This document shows positions 56,637 through 64,000 of a DNA stretch of 64,000 nucleotides, piece after piece. Under the pieces are notes generated by a model, which was not told the origin of the DNA, did no database searches, and worked only from the letters and a program-made list of their open reading frames with translations. The number at the start of each line of letters is the position of its first letter. Position 1 is the first letter of the stretch. A program made the translations under genes and the position numbers. The stretch lies in NCBI RefSeq assembly GCF_900111765.1, contig NZ_FOIB01000007.1, forward strand, positions 124,001-188,000, read 5' to 3'. The stretch is from Myxococcus fulvus (lineage in GTDB: Bacteria; Myxococcota; Myxococcia; Myxococcales; Myxococcaceae).

Positions 56637-59600
56637 TCAGCCGCGAGTGGCTCTCGCGGGTCTTGTGGGGAGCAGGCCCTTGGCGCGCCAGTCCTCCAGG
56701 TAGAGGGACAGCAGTGCCCGGTCCAGACGACGGAACCCGAGGCCGAGTCCGGAGAGTGCCTCCCGTGTGTTCCGGGCGTCGTAGACGGGCATGCCCTCGT
56801 AGACCTCCCAGCGCGTCGAGCCGCCGCCATAGACCTGCTCGTGGAGCATGGGCACCAGGGCGCAGAGCGGGTTCTCCGCCGCGCGAGGGCCCTTCATGAG
56901 GCGGTCCACCCATTCCTCGTAAGGCACGCGGCTGAGCGGCTGACCGCAGTCGGCGAGCAGTGAGTAGAGCGAATCCATGTCGATGGAGTCGCGAGGGGAC
57001 GGGGGAACCAGGTGATAGGCCTTGCCGATGGCGCCCTCACGCGAGGCGATGCCCAGCAGGGCGCCGCTGACGAAGTCCACGGGCACCATCTCCTTGCGTT
57101 GCCTCGGGAGGATGGGGCAGCTGCCAACCTGGATGCAGCCGCGGACGAAGCGCGCGACGAAGTCGTCTGGATTCCCGACACCCGTGCGGGTGTGTCCCAT
57201 GATGAAGCCGGAGCGGTAGACGTTCACCGCCACCCCGCGCTCGATGGCCTCCCACACGCGCTTCTCGGCCACCCACTTGCTGGCCGCGTACCCCAGGTCG
57301 TAGCGCAGGCAGTCGACGTATTTGTCCAGGTCCTCGTCCTCGCGCAGGACCTGGGTGCCGTTGAAGTAACCGGTGGGACCGAACACGGCGATGGTGGACA
57401 CGTAGTGCAGCGGCGTGGGCCCCATCGCGGCCAGCCGCAGCACCTCCGTGGTGCCATCGATGTTGACAGCCTTGTGCGCCTCGTAGGGCTGCACGTAGTT
57501 CACGTGCGCGCCGACGTGGAGGATGGCCTCGGCCCGCTCGACGAGGGACTGTCGTTGCCCGTCGCTCAGGCCCATGCGGGGAGCGCCGAGGTCTCCGAGC
57601 ACCGGCTCGATGCGCGCCGCGAAGCCGTCCTCCCACAGGTCGTACTTCGCCAGGGTCTGGCGGATGCGCGCGAGCGCCGCTTGCGAGTCCTTGGCCCGTA
57701 CGAGGCAGGCCACCTGGGCCTGGGTCGTCCGCATCAGGTCGCGGAGCATGAAGGCGCCGAGGAAGCCCGTGGCGCCCGTGAGGAAGATGCAGCGCATGTC
57801 CTCCAGCGCGCGTCCCTTCGTCACCGGCCTGCCTGGAGCGGGCGCGATGTCCTCGGGCAGTCGCGCATCCTCGCGCCAGGCGTCGGGCCCCGCGATCGCG
57901 CGGCCCTCGTCCTGGACTCCCGCGAGGGTCTGTCGCACCGCTTCGATGAATCCCCCCAGCGTCCGTGCCTCATGGAGGGCGTGCGCGGAGAGGCCCACGC
58001 CGAACTTCTCGCGCAGCCGCAGCGTCAGACGTCCCGTCATCAGGGAATTGCCGCCCAGGCGCACGAAGTCATCTCCAGGGGACGCGGTCTCCACGCCGAG
58101 CAGCTCGGTCCAGATGGCGCTCACGCCCGCGACGATGGGGTCCTCCGACGGGGACGTGCTCTGTGCGGGCACCGCTCCGCCGCCGGGCGACACGGGGCGG
58201 GGCAGCGCCGCGCGGTCGACCTTTCCATTCGCGGTGACGGGGAGCCGCTCCAGCAGGACGAAGCGAGACGGCACCATGGGCTCCGACACCCTGGCGCGCA
58301 TGAAGTCGCGGAGGGCGTCCTCGAGGCCCGGGACGGTGTCCTTGGGTACGACGAAAGCCGCCAGCGACTTCTCGCCATCGGGTCGCTCCTGGAGTGTCAC
58401 CACTGCGTCCCAGACGAGCCCGCTCTGCAGGAGCGTCTTGGAGACCTCGTCCAACTCGATGCGGTGGCCGCGAATCTTCACCTGATGGTCGGCCCGGCCC
58501 AGGTACTCCAGCGTCCCGTTCTCACGCCACCGGGCCAGGTCCCCGGTGCGGTAGATGCGCAGCGCCTGACCGTCCTTCAATCCAGCCACCGTGGGGAAGC
58601 GCTCCGCGGTGAGCTCCGGCTGGTGGAGATAGCCGCGCGCGAGGCCCTCTCCCGCGAGGCACAGCTCTCCTGTTTGTCCCGGCGCCACGGGGCGCAGGTC
58701 CTCGTCGAGCAGGAACACCTCGGTGCGAGCGATGGGCTTCCCGATGGAGATGGAGCCGCTCAAGGCATCCTGGAGGCGCGCCTCGTGGGCCGTCGCGTAG
58801 ATGGACGCCTCCGTGGGGCCGTAGCCGTTGACGAGCCGCTTGGGAGGATGGTTCTCCAGCACCGCGCGGAAGAGGCGGGGGTTGGCGCGCTCTCCCCCCA
58901 CGACCACCAGACGAAGCCCGCTGAAGGCATCGGGACAGGCCTGGGCCACCAGGTTGAACAGGGCGGTGGCGATGGTCATCACGTCGACGCGCATGTCGCG
59001 CAGGGCCTGGCGGAAGGCCTGGGCATCCAGGAGCGTCGCCTTGGAGATCACGACGAGCGCGGCTCCGTTGAGCAGCGCTCCCCAGATTTCATACAGGGAG
59101 ATGTCGAACGCGTGGTTCGTGATTTGCGCGACGCGCTCCCCGGGACGGATGCCCAGGATGGGATTGTCGACGACCAGTCGGCGGATGCCCTTCGCGAGGA
59201 CCTCGATGCCCTTGGGGCGTCCTGTCGTCCCGGACGTGTACAGGATGTACGCCCGTCGCTCTGGACTGTCGCGGGGACCGGTGAAGGTCTCGGGCTCGCG
59301 CGCCACGGTGTCCGCGTCTCGTTCCAGGCAAAGGCAGAACAATCCATCCTGGGCGCAATGCGTCTCCTCCGTCAGCGTCTCCGTGAGGAGGACCTGCGTT
59401 CCGGCGTTTTCCAGGATGTATGTGATTCTCTCGCGAGGGTGCTGGAGGTCCAGCGGGACGTGAGAGGCGCCCAGCTTGGCGAGGGCCACATGGGCCACGA
59501 TGGCCTCGATGCCTCGCCGCATGGCCACGGCGACGGGCGTCTCCTCACCCACGCCTCTGTGGCGCAGCGCGTTCGCGAGCTGATTGGCCCGGCGGTCCAG

Positions 59601-59753
59601 CGCGTCATAGGTGACGCGCTTGACACCCCAGTGGATGGCGATGGCTTCGGGGTGGAGCTGGACCTGGGCATTCCACAGGCCCGCGAGACCTGCCTGGAAG
59701 GGATAACCCCTGGAAGTGACATCGATCTCGGAGGGTGATTCGGTGGTGTGCAT
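56637..59753 (-). CDS. NRPS-like A-T-R protein (amino acid reductase type)
   Basis: 1038 residues. Adenylation domain at ~15-500 (YTSGTTGRPKG, FDISLYE, YGPTEASIY, YRTGD, NGKVDR; D235-type Asp present; code by eye D-I-Y-T-V-G-G-I-Y-K). Carrier at ~515-590 (LGGNSL). Thioester reductase at ~635-1030 (GATGFLG, YVSTIAVFG, YAASK). No condensation domain, as in single-module reductases such as aminoadipate reductase and carboxylic acid reductases. The expected reaction is ATP- and NAD(P)H-dependent reduction of an amino acid to its aldehyde. A phosphopantetheinyl transferase must come from elsewhere. First gene of the operon; ATG 59753 chosen over upstream in-frame starts. Confidence 0.92.
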   Translation of the reverse strand: MHTTESPSEIDVTSRGYPFQAGLAGLWNAQVQLHPEAIAIHWGVKRVTYDALDRRANQLANALRHRGVGEETPVAVAMRRGIEAIVAHVALAKLGASHVPLDLQHPRERITYILENAGTQVLLTETLTEETHCAQDGLFCLCLERDADTVAREPETFTGPRDSPERRAYILYTSGTTGRPKGIEVLAKGIRRLVVDNPILGIRPGERVAQITNHAFDISLYEIWGALLNGAALVVISKATLLDAQAFRQALRDMRVDVMTIATALFNLVAQACPDAFSGLRLVVVGGERANPRLFRAVLENHPPKRLVNGYGPTEASIYATAHEARLQDALSGSISIGKPIARTEVFLLDEDLRPVAPGQTGELCLAGEGLARGYLHQPELTAERFPTVAGLKDGQALRIYRTGDLARWRENGTLEYLGRADHQVKIRGHRIELDEVSKTLLQSGLVWDAVVTLQERPDGEKSLAAFVVPKDTVPGLEDALRDFMRARVSEPMVPSRFVLLERLPVTANGKVDRAALPRPVSPGGGAVPAQSTSPSEDPIVAGVSAIWTELLGVETASPGDDFVRLGGNSLMTGRLTLRLREKFGVGLSAHALHEARTLGGFIEAVRQTLAGVQDEGRAIAGPDAWREDARLPEDIAPAPGRPVTKGRALEDMRCIFLTGATGFLGAFMLRDLMRTTQAQVACLVRAKDSQAALARIRQTLAKYDLWEDGFAARIEPVLGDLGAPRMGLSDGQRQSLVERAEAILHVGAHVNYVQPYEAHKAVNIDGTTEVLRLAAMGPTPLHYVSTIAVFGPTGYFNGTQVLREDEDLDKYVDCLRYDLGYAASKWVAEKRVWEAIERGVAVNVYRSGFIMGHTRTGVGNPDDFVARFVRGCIQVGSCPILPRQRKEMVPVDFVSGALLGIASREGAIGKAYHLVPPSPRDSIDMDSLYSLLADCGQPLSRVPYEEWVDRLMKGPRAAENPLCALVPMLHEQVYGGGSTRWEVYEGMPVYDARNTREALSGLGLGFRRLDRALLSLYLEDWRAKGLLPTRPARATRG

Positions 59754-59864
59754 GCCGGTCACGTGCTCCTCGTGGATGAGTTGGGTTGGGCTGTCTGTCG
59801 CATGTCTAATGTCAATTCGGTGTTTGTCTATGAAATTCCTCGTGCGTTTCATTGTCTGATGACG

Positions 59865-59889
59865 CTGCGGGCAGCGGGCGTGCCCGCAG
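59865..59889 (-). terminator. Hairpin terminator of the ELWxxDGT gene
   Basis: CTGCGGGCA (59865-59873) pairs with TGCCCGCAG (59881-59889) over 7 bases, 30 bases after the stop at 59919. No T-tract. The NRPS-like operon promoter must lie between it and 59754; TTGACA occurs there at about 59811-59816, with no clear -10 hexamer. Confidence 0.5.
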
Positions 59890-59918
59890 GGTCTGTTCAT
59901 GCGGGCCTGATATCCGGC

Positions 59919-61427
59919 TCAGGTGTCGTCGCAGTCTTGAAGCGGGACGAACCACACCTGGAAGGAGCCGGTGTCATCGATGGCGCGGAAATAGACGCGG
60001 TCGCCGACGCGGGTGAAGCCCTCCGGGAGTGAGTTCTCGCCGCGTGTCGCGATGTCCGCCAGGGGAAGGCTGGAGGCGACGGTGCCGTGGGTGAACCAGG
60101 GCTCGAGCCCTTCGCCCGGCGCCGCGGCGGCGAAGAGGGCGGCGCCCTGGCCCACCGGGAACAGGGGCGAGGTGTACTCGTCACTCAGGCTGAGCGCTTC
60201 CGACAAGGCGGAGGTGCCCGCGGTGGTACCGTCGGAGGTCCAGAGCGTCGCGGCGCGCGGCGCGGGCCCGGGGCTCGCGATGGCCACGGAGAAGAAGAGC
60301 CGCTCTCCCGAGACGGTGTATTGTTGCAGATAGGGATAAGCGGCCTCCTCGCCCGCATAGGGGTTGGGGAGGGTGACGACCGCGCCCTTTCCGCCGCCAC
60401 TCAACGACAGTCGTTGGATGCGCATCCGCATGCTCGTGGCGTCGACCGAGGCCAGGTAGGCATTGCCTTTCAAGGTGCCGAGCAGGGTGACTCCCTTGCC
60501 GAAGGCATCCACCCGCCGGGTCCCCGCCGCCGTGCCATCCGTCCGCCACACCTCCGTGTTCGCTCCGTCCACGAACAGGAAGAGCCCCAGGTCACCGGCC
60601 TGTCCCGTGGCCGTGAGGGGGACTTGCTGGGCGTCGACCTTCTTGACGAGGGATGTGCCGGCGGCGGTGCCGTCCGTGCGCCACAGCGCGGTGCCCTGCG
60701 CCGCCGAGGACAGGAAGAACAGCTGGTAGGGGCCCACGCGCAGCGACACGTTCCCGAGCGTCGACTCCGGACCGAAGCGCGCGAAGCGCAGCGTGCCCTC
60801 GGGCGTTCCATCCGTGTGCCACAGCTCCAGCTCCGGTGCCCCAGGCGAGGGGCTCCATTGGCGCATGAAGGTGAGCTTCCCGTTCTGGGCCGCGACGAAG
60901 TTGAGGTGGGTGCCTTCAGGGCCTGGGGTCAGGTCCTTGACCAGGTGCGTGCCCGCCTCGGTGCCGTCGCTGACCCACAGCTCGCGTCCCGTCGCGGGCT
61001 GGTCGAGCAGGAAGAACACCCGGGGGCCCACGGGTATCAGGTTGCGCAGCGCGGGGATGCCCACCGATGCCGCGGGGAAGGACTTCACCCGGGTCGTCCC
61101 CACCTGGGTGCCGTCGCTGCGCCAGAGGGCGGCGCTGCCGTCGAGCAGGTTGGTGGCGAAGTAGAGCGTGCCTTCGACGTCGGCGAACCACTCGGGGTAG
61201 GGGCCGTTGAGCGTGGCGCCCGAGCCGGGGGGGATGACCACGGCGAGGCGCTCGGGGCGCCCCGGGCAGACCTGCTCCGCGAGCCCCTTGCGCGCCGGGT
61301 CTCCCCGGAAGCCTGGCATGGAGCGGGTGGGGGGCGCGACGCCCGCGCCTCGAAGCTCCAGTCGGGTGGGGCCCCCGCAGCCGGCGAACACCAGACCCAT
61401 CAGCACACACACATGTCTTGGTTGCAT
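59919..61427 (-). CDS. ELWxxDGT-repeat lipoprotein
   Basis: 502 residues with lipobox VFAGCGG. At least five copies of the repeat are visible: ALWRSDGTQVGT, ELWVSDGTEAGT, ELWHTDGTPEGT, ALWRTDGTAAGT, EVWRTDGTAAGT and TLWTSDGTTAGT, about 45-60 residues apart. This is a surface-protein repeat likely to build a beta-propeller, abundant in myxobacteria and of unknown function. The gene is followed by a hairpin and the NRPS-like operon. Confidence 0.88.
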   Translation of the reverse strand: MQPRHVCVLMGLVFAGCGGPTRLELRGAGVAPPTRSMPGFRGDPARKGLAEQVCPGRPERLAVVIPPGSGATLNGPYPEWFADVEGTLYFATNLLDGSAALWRSDGTQVGTTRVKSFPAASVGIPALRNLIPVGPRVFFLLDQPATGRELWVSDGTEAGTHLVKDLTPGPEGTHLNFVAAQNGKLTFMRQWSPSPGAPELELWHTDGTPEGTLRFARFGPESTLGNVSLRVGPYQLFFLSSAAQGTALWRTDGTAAGTSLVKKVDAQQVPLTATGQAGDLGLFLFVDGANTEVWRTDGTAAGTRRVDAFGKGVTLLGTLKGNAYLASVDATSMRMRIQRLSLSGGGKGAVVTLPNPYAGEEAAYPYLQQYTVSGERLFFSVAIASPGPAPRAATLWTSDGTTAGTSALSEALSLSDEYTSPLFPVGQGAALFAAAAPGEGLEPWFTHGTVASSLPLADIATRGENSLPEGFTRVGDRVYFRAIDDTGSFQVWFVPLQDCDDT

Positions 61428-61562
61428 GTCCCTCTCCTCCGTGGCGACAACCGACGGAGGATGGGATGAGCGGAAGGGATTCCCCTATCCGCCAGCGAGG
61501 CGAGCCCCTATTCAGGGACGGACAGGTGCCCTCCCTCGAAAGGGAGGACCCCCGCATGGGGA

Positions 61563-61961
61563 TTACGGGGCGAAGGCCGTACAGGCCCAGATGCCGAACG
61601 AGCAGAAGCAGTCCCCCGTGAGCTGCTCACCCTGGCAGCAGTCCCGCGTGCGGCCATTGGGCGAGCACGCCTTGCCCGCGATGTTCCCGCAGTGGTTGGC
61701 GAGCAGGAGGCACTCGGGTGCGGGGCCCGGGGGGAGCGGGCAGTACTGGTAGAGGCCGTCGCACTCGACATACGCCCCGTCGGAGGCGGAGCAGGTGTTG
61801 CCCTGACACGACAGCGGCCCGGTGGCGCACGTCGTCGCACAGGTGACGAGCGCGCTCGTCTCCGTCCCGAGTGTCTCGGCGGGCTCCTCGACGCCAGTGC
61901 CTCCACAAGCCACCAGGCCCGAGACGACGAGCGCGGCGAGCAGCGCCAGATGGTTCTTCAT
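61563..61961 (-). CDS. Cys-rich small lipoprotein
   Basis: 132 residues. The lipobox is GLVACGG. The mature part has about 14 Cys in short spacing (CATTCATGPLSCQGNTC; CDGLYQYCP; KACSPNGRTRDCCQGE; DCFCSFGIWAC), suggesting a compact disulfide-bonded fold in the envelope. No family recognised. It lies 135 bases upstream of the ELWxxDGT gene on the same strand and may be co-transcribed with it. Confidence 0.7.
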   Translation of the reverse strand: MKNHLALLAALVVSGLVACGGTGVEEPAETLGTETSALVTCATTCATGPLSCQGNTCSASDGAYVECDGLYQYCPLPPGPAPECLLLANHCGNIAGKACSPNGRTRDCCQGEQLTGDCFCSFGIWACTAFAP

Positions 61962-62205
61962 CGGATGGTCTCTCTTTCAGGCGGATACAGGATGACGGAC
62001 ACCCGGATGGCGGGCGCCGCTGATGTCGAATCGAAGCACAGGGTCTGGCGATATCGCCATGGAGTTGTTCTTGAATCACGGTGGCTGATTCGCGGCGCCG
62101 TGGCGTGAGGTTCCGGGGCCCAGGGGGCGGGGAAGGGGGCTTCTGAGTTCCCCTCGGCGCGTCACCGGGCGCTATAACGCTGCCTGGACAGCTCGAGGAG
62201 AACTC

Positions 62206-62427
62206 GTGGGAATCATCCGGCTCGTGGGAGTGATGCTCGCCGTCGCGGGCGGCGTGTTGCTGTGGACGGGGCTCAATGCCCGGGAGTCGCTCACCGAGCG
62301 CGCCACCCAGGCCTTCACCGGCAAGTACACGGAGCAGACCACGCTGTACCTGGCGGGCGGAGGCGCCGCGCTCGCGGGAGGCCTCCTGTTGGTGCTGTTC
62401 GGCGGCGGTCGCGGCAAGCGTCGCTAG
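62206..62427 (+). CDS. Small two-helix membrane protein (DUF3185-like)
   Basis: 73 residues from GTG 62206 with GAGGAGA just upstream. Two membrane helices (RLVGVMLAVAGGVLLWTGLN and LYLAGGGAALAGGLLLVLFG) flank the polar RESLTERATQAFTGKYTEQT. This pattern fits DUF3185. The C-terminus is basic. Function unknown. Confidence 0.7.
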   Translation: MGIIRLVGVMLAVAGGVLLWTGLNARESLTERATQAFTGKYTEQTTLYLAGGGAALAGGLLLVLFGGGRGKRR

Positions 62428-62471
62428 TCACCGGCGCTCGCTCCTCGCGCCGTCTCGGCGCGAGCAGGCGC

Positions 62472-63548
62472 TCAGGTAGGTCGCACCGGCGCCTCGTGCG
62501 CGGGGTCGCCGACGGCGTGCAGTCGGGACCATCCTCGCTCCCGGAGCAGCCGGTGGATGGGCTCACGGAGCGAGGCCCGCAGTCGCTGCTCCGCGTCCGG
62601 CGTTCCCTCGCCGCTCGCGGACACCCGCCAGACGGCCGCGCCCTCTCCGGAGGGAGGCGCTTCGCCCTCCAGCACGAGCCGGATGACCATCGGCGGCGGC
62701 CCCAGGGCGTCCGGGGGACTCGCGCCCGTGTCCAGCGTGGCCTGCGCCCGGTCCGGCGCGCACAGGCCGTTGAACACGACGACGGCCTGCTCGGCCACGG
62801 CGCGGTGGGAGCACTCGAAGATGACGCGCCAGGGGCGGTGTGTGGGCTTCACCGTCGGCGTCATCAACCACCGGAACAGGAACACCGCGAGCGTCGCGCC
62901 GAGCAGCTGCGCGGCCACGAAGGACTCGACGTCCATCGCGTGCAGGGCGCTCGCGCGCGTGCTCACCGCGCGGGCGAGGATGAGCGCCGGGTTGGCCAGC
63001 GAGCGCGAGTCGGTGAACCACACCGTGGCCGCGGCATACCCGGCCACGACGAAGTGGGTGGCGGAGGGCCGGGTGCGCACGCAGCCGCGCACCACGATGA
63101 GCAGGCCGAACGTCGCCACCAGCTCCGTGAGGAACTGCGCCGAGCTGGCCGAGGGCGTCCGCGTGGCGATGAGCAGCGGCTCCCCGCACATGAGGTGGGC
63201 CACCAGCCGCCCCGCGAGCCCTCCGCCCAGCTGGGCCAGCACGTAGCGCGGCACGTCCCGCCACGGTGTCCCGTCCTCCAGGGCGTCCGCGAAGGTGAGG
63301 GCGGGGTTGAAGTGCGCGCCCGACAGCGGCTGCAGCACCCACGTGAGGCACGCGAGCACGACGCCGGCCGCCAGGGACATGAAGAGGCGGTTGTCGGTGG
63401 CGCTCACGCCCAGGTGCTCGGCCCCGTGGTGCGCCCCCTCCAGGGCCACCACGAGCAGTCCGCAGCCGAGCGCTTCGACGGCGAGCCGTCGGGGGCGATT
63501 GAGCCGCCCGGCGCTGGCGGAGGTCGTGGATGCAACTGCGCTCGTCAT
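62472..63548 (-). CDS. Aquaporin (MIP family) fused to a degenerate arsenate-reductase-like domain
   Basis: 358 residues. Residues ~20-232 form a six-helix MIP channel with both half-helix motifs: NPA at 81-83 (SGAHFNPALTF) and NPA at 186-188 (SLANPALILAR). Residues ~240-350 resemble a low-molecular-weight phosphatase/ArsC domain: a P-loop-like strand VIFECSHRAVAEQ, the VFN.LC helix, a TG-SPPD turn, and a C-terminal helix with REPIHRLLRE. C246 is kept, but the usual C-x5-R loop is lost (Arg replaced by Ala, Asn by Arg), so catalysis is unlikely. ATG 63548 has AGGAGG 8 bases upstream. It would conduct water, glycerol or metalloid acids such as As(OH)3. Confidence 0.8.
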   Translation of the reverse strand: MTSAVASTTSASAGRLNRPRRLAVEALGCGLLVVALEGAHHGAEHLGVSATDNRLFMSLAAGVVLACLTWVLQPLSGAHFNPALTFADALEDGTPWRDVPRYVLAQLGGGLAGRLVAHLMCGEPLLIATRTPSASSAQFLTELVATFGLLIVVRGCVRTRPSATHFVVAGYAAATVWFTDSRSLANPALILARAVSTRASALHAMDVESFVAAQLLGATLAVFLFRWLMTPTVKPTHRPWRVIFECSHRAVAEQAVVVFNGLCAPDRAQATLDTGASPPDALGPPPMVIRLVLEGEAPPSGEGAAVWRVSASGEGTPDAEQRLRASLREPIHRLLRERGWSRLHAVGDPAHEAPVRPT

Positions 63549-63630
63549 CGCGGGGCCCTCCTGCGGCGCTCCCACCCTATGCCTGGGGGAAAGGGCCGTC
63601 AAAGCCGACGCGAGCGCCTGCCCGGCGCGA

Positions 63631-64000
63631 CTATTCGAAGGTCAGCGAGGAGCCGCCGGACAGGTCCTCCTCGAGCATCTCGGGGCGGCCGAAGACGCGC
63701 ACGTGGCTGCCGCCCGAGGCGTTCACTCGCAAGGTGTCGGACACGCGCAGCGAGGCCATGCCGCCGCCGCTGGACTCCAGCGCCGCCTCCCGCGACGCGA
63801 ACCCTCCCGCATACACCTCGCTCCCTCCCGACAGGTCCAAGCGCATCCGGCGCGCCTCGCCCTCCAGGAGCGCATACCCGCCTCCGCTCAGGGAGAGCGC
63901 CACCGACTCCGCGCGCAGCCCACGCACCAGGACCGCGCCGCCTCCGCTGGCGGACACGCTGAAGTGATTCGCGTCGACCCCGCCCGTCACGTCCGTGCGC
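63631..64000 (-). CDS. GIN-domain/DUF2807-like protein, 5' part beyond the window
   Basis: The visible 123 codons run open to the window edge, so the start lies beyond 64000. The sequence is a regular beta-helix of ~20-residue turns with SGGG or SGGS corners (VSASGGGAVLV, LSLSGGGYALL, LDLSGGSEVYA, LESSGGGMASL, VNASGGSHVRV, EDLSGGSSLTFE). That is the pattern of the head-GIN/DUF2807 putative auto-transporter adhesin-like domain. The signal peptide would be in the missing part. Confidence 0.8.
   Translation of the reverse strand, partial: RTDVTGGVDANHFSVSASGGGAVLVRGLRAESVALSLSGGGYALLEGEARRMRLDLSGGSEVYAGGFASREAALESSGGGMASLRVSDTLRVNASGGSHVRVFGRPEMLEEDLSGGSSLTFE

Noticed and set aside
55020..59753. 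Complete non-ribosomal peptide assembly line
   Set aside because: No condensation, thioesterase or further modules are present; the genes are single-module A-T-R reductases.

Overview
The window is about 70% GC, with strong third-position GC bias. Its gene content points to a myxobacterium of the Myxococcus/Corallococcus type: a two-repeat homologue of the myxobacterial haemagglutinin lectin, two Hanks-type serine/threonine kinases, a Myxococcales-type sigma factor, many lipoproteins of unknown role, ELWxxDGT-repeat and OmpA-type surface proteins, and NRPS-like reductases. No prophage, insertion sequence, CRISPR array or rRNA was seen. The organism assignment is inference from gene content; no 16S sequence is present.

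Layout. 0.1-4.1 kb: AraC regulator, OAA-type lectin, MenB, a VOC protein and an unknown protein. 4.2-16.7 kb: secreted or envelope proteins (C45 hydrolase fusion, M13 lipoprotein peptidase, OmpA protein, M57-like protease, YafK-type L,D-transpeptidase) around a rubredoxin-fumarase pair. 15.7-21.3 kb: a minus-strand operon with 4-base overlaps (sigma factor, kinase with an N-terminal zinc finger and TPRs, membrane protein, DUF2071 protein). 21.6-29.3 kb: beta-helix protein, APC permease, metallo-beta-lactamase-fold hydrolase, a NicO/UreH-like transporter with an OxyR-type operator, OxyR itself, TetR and a TPR protein.

29.4-32.0 kb is the most unusual part. A minus-strand unit runs from a crotonase-fold enzyme to an Imm33/DUF2185-like protein, a conserved 243-residue protein, and then two tandem noncoding RNAs followed by an intrinsic terminator. 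Each RNA contains tRNA-like arms in circularly permuted order: T arm, an acceptor stem closed by a short loop, D arm, then anticodon-stem strands brought together by the RNA's own ends. This is the architecture of the YrlA-type bacterial Y RNAs, which bind Ro60/Rsr. No Ro or RtcB gene lies in the window.

32.1-35.8 kb: a three-subunit molybdenum hydroxylase operon. 36-53 kb: mostly single transcription units for secreted, outer-membrane and lipoproteins, with an orphan 7TM chemoreceptor, a KimA-like transporter, a kinase and a P-domain/endonuclease I fusion. 53.5-59.8 kb: an operon holding a fused A-T-R NRPS-like reductase and a paralogous copy split into A and T-R proteins. 59.9-64 kb: lipoproteins and an aquaporin fused to a degenerate arsenate-reductase-like domain; the last gene (GIN-domain-like) runs off the end.
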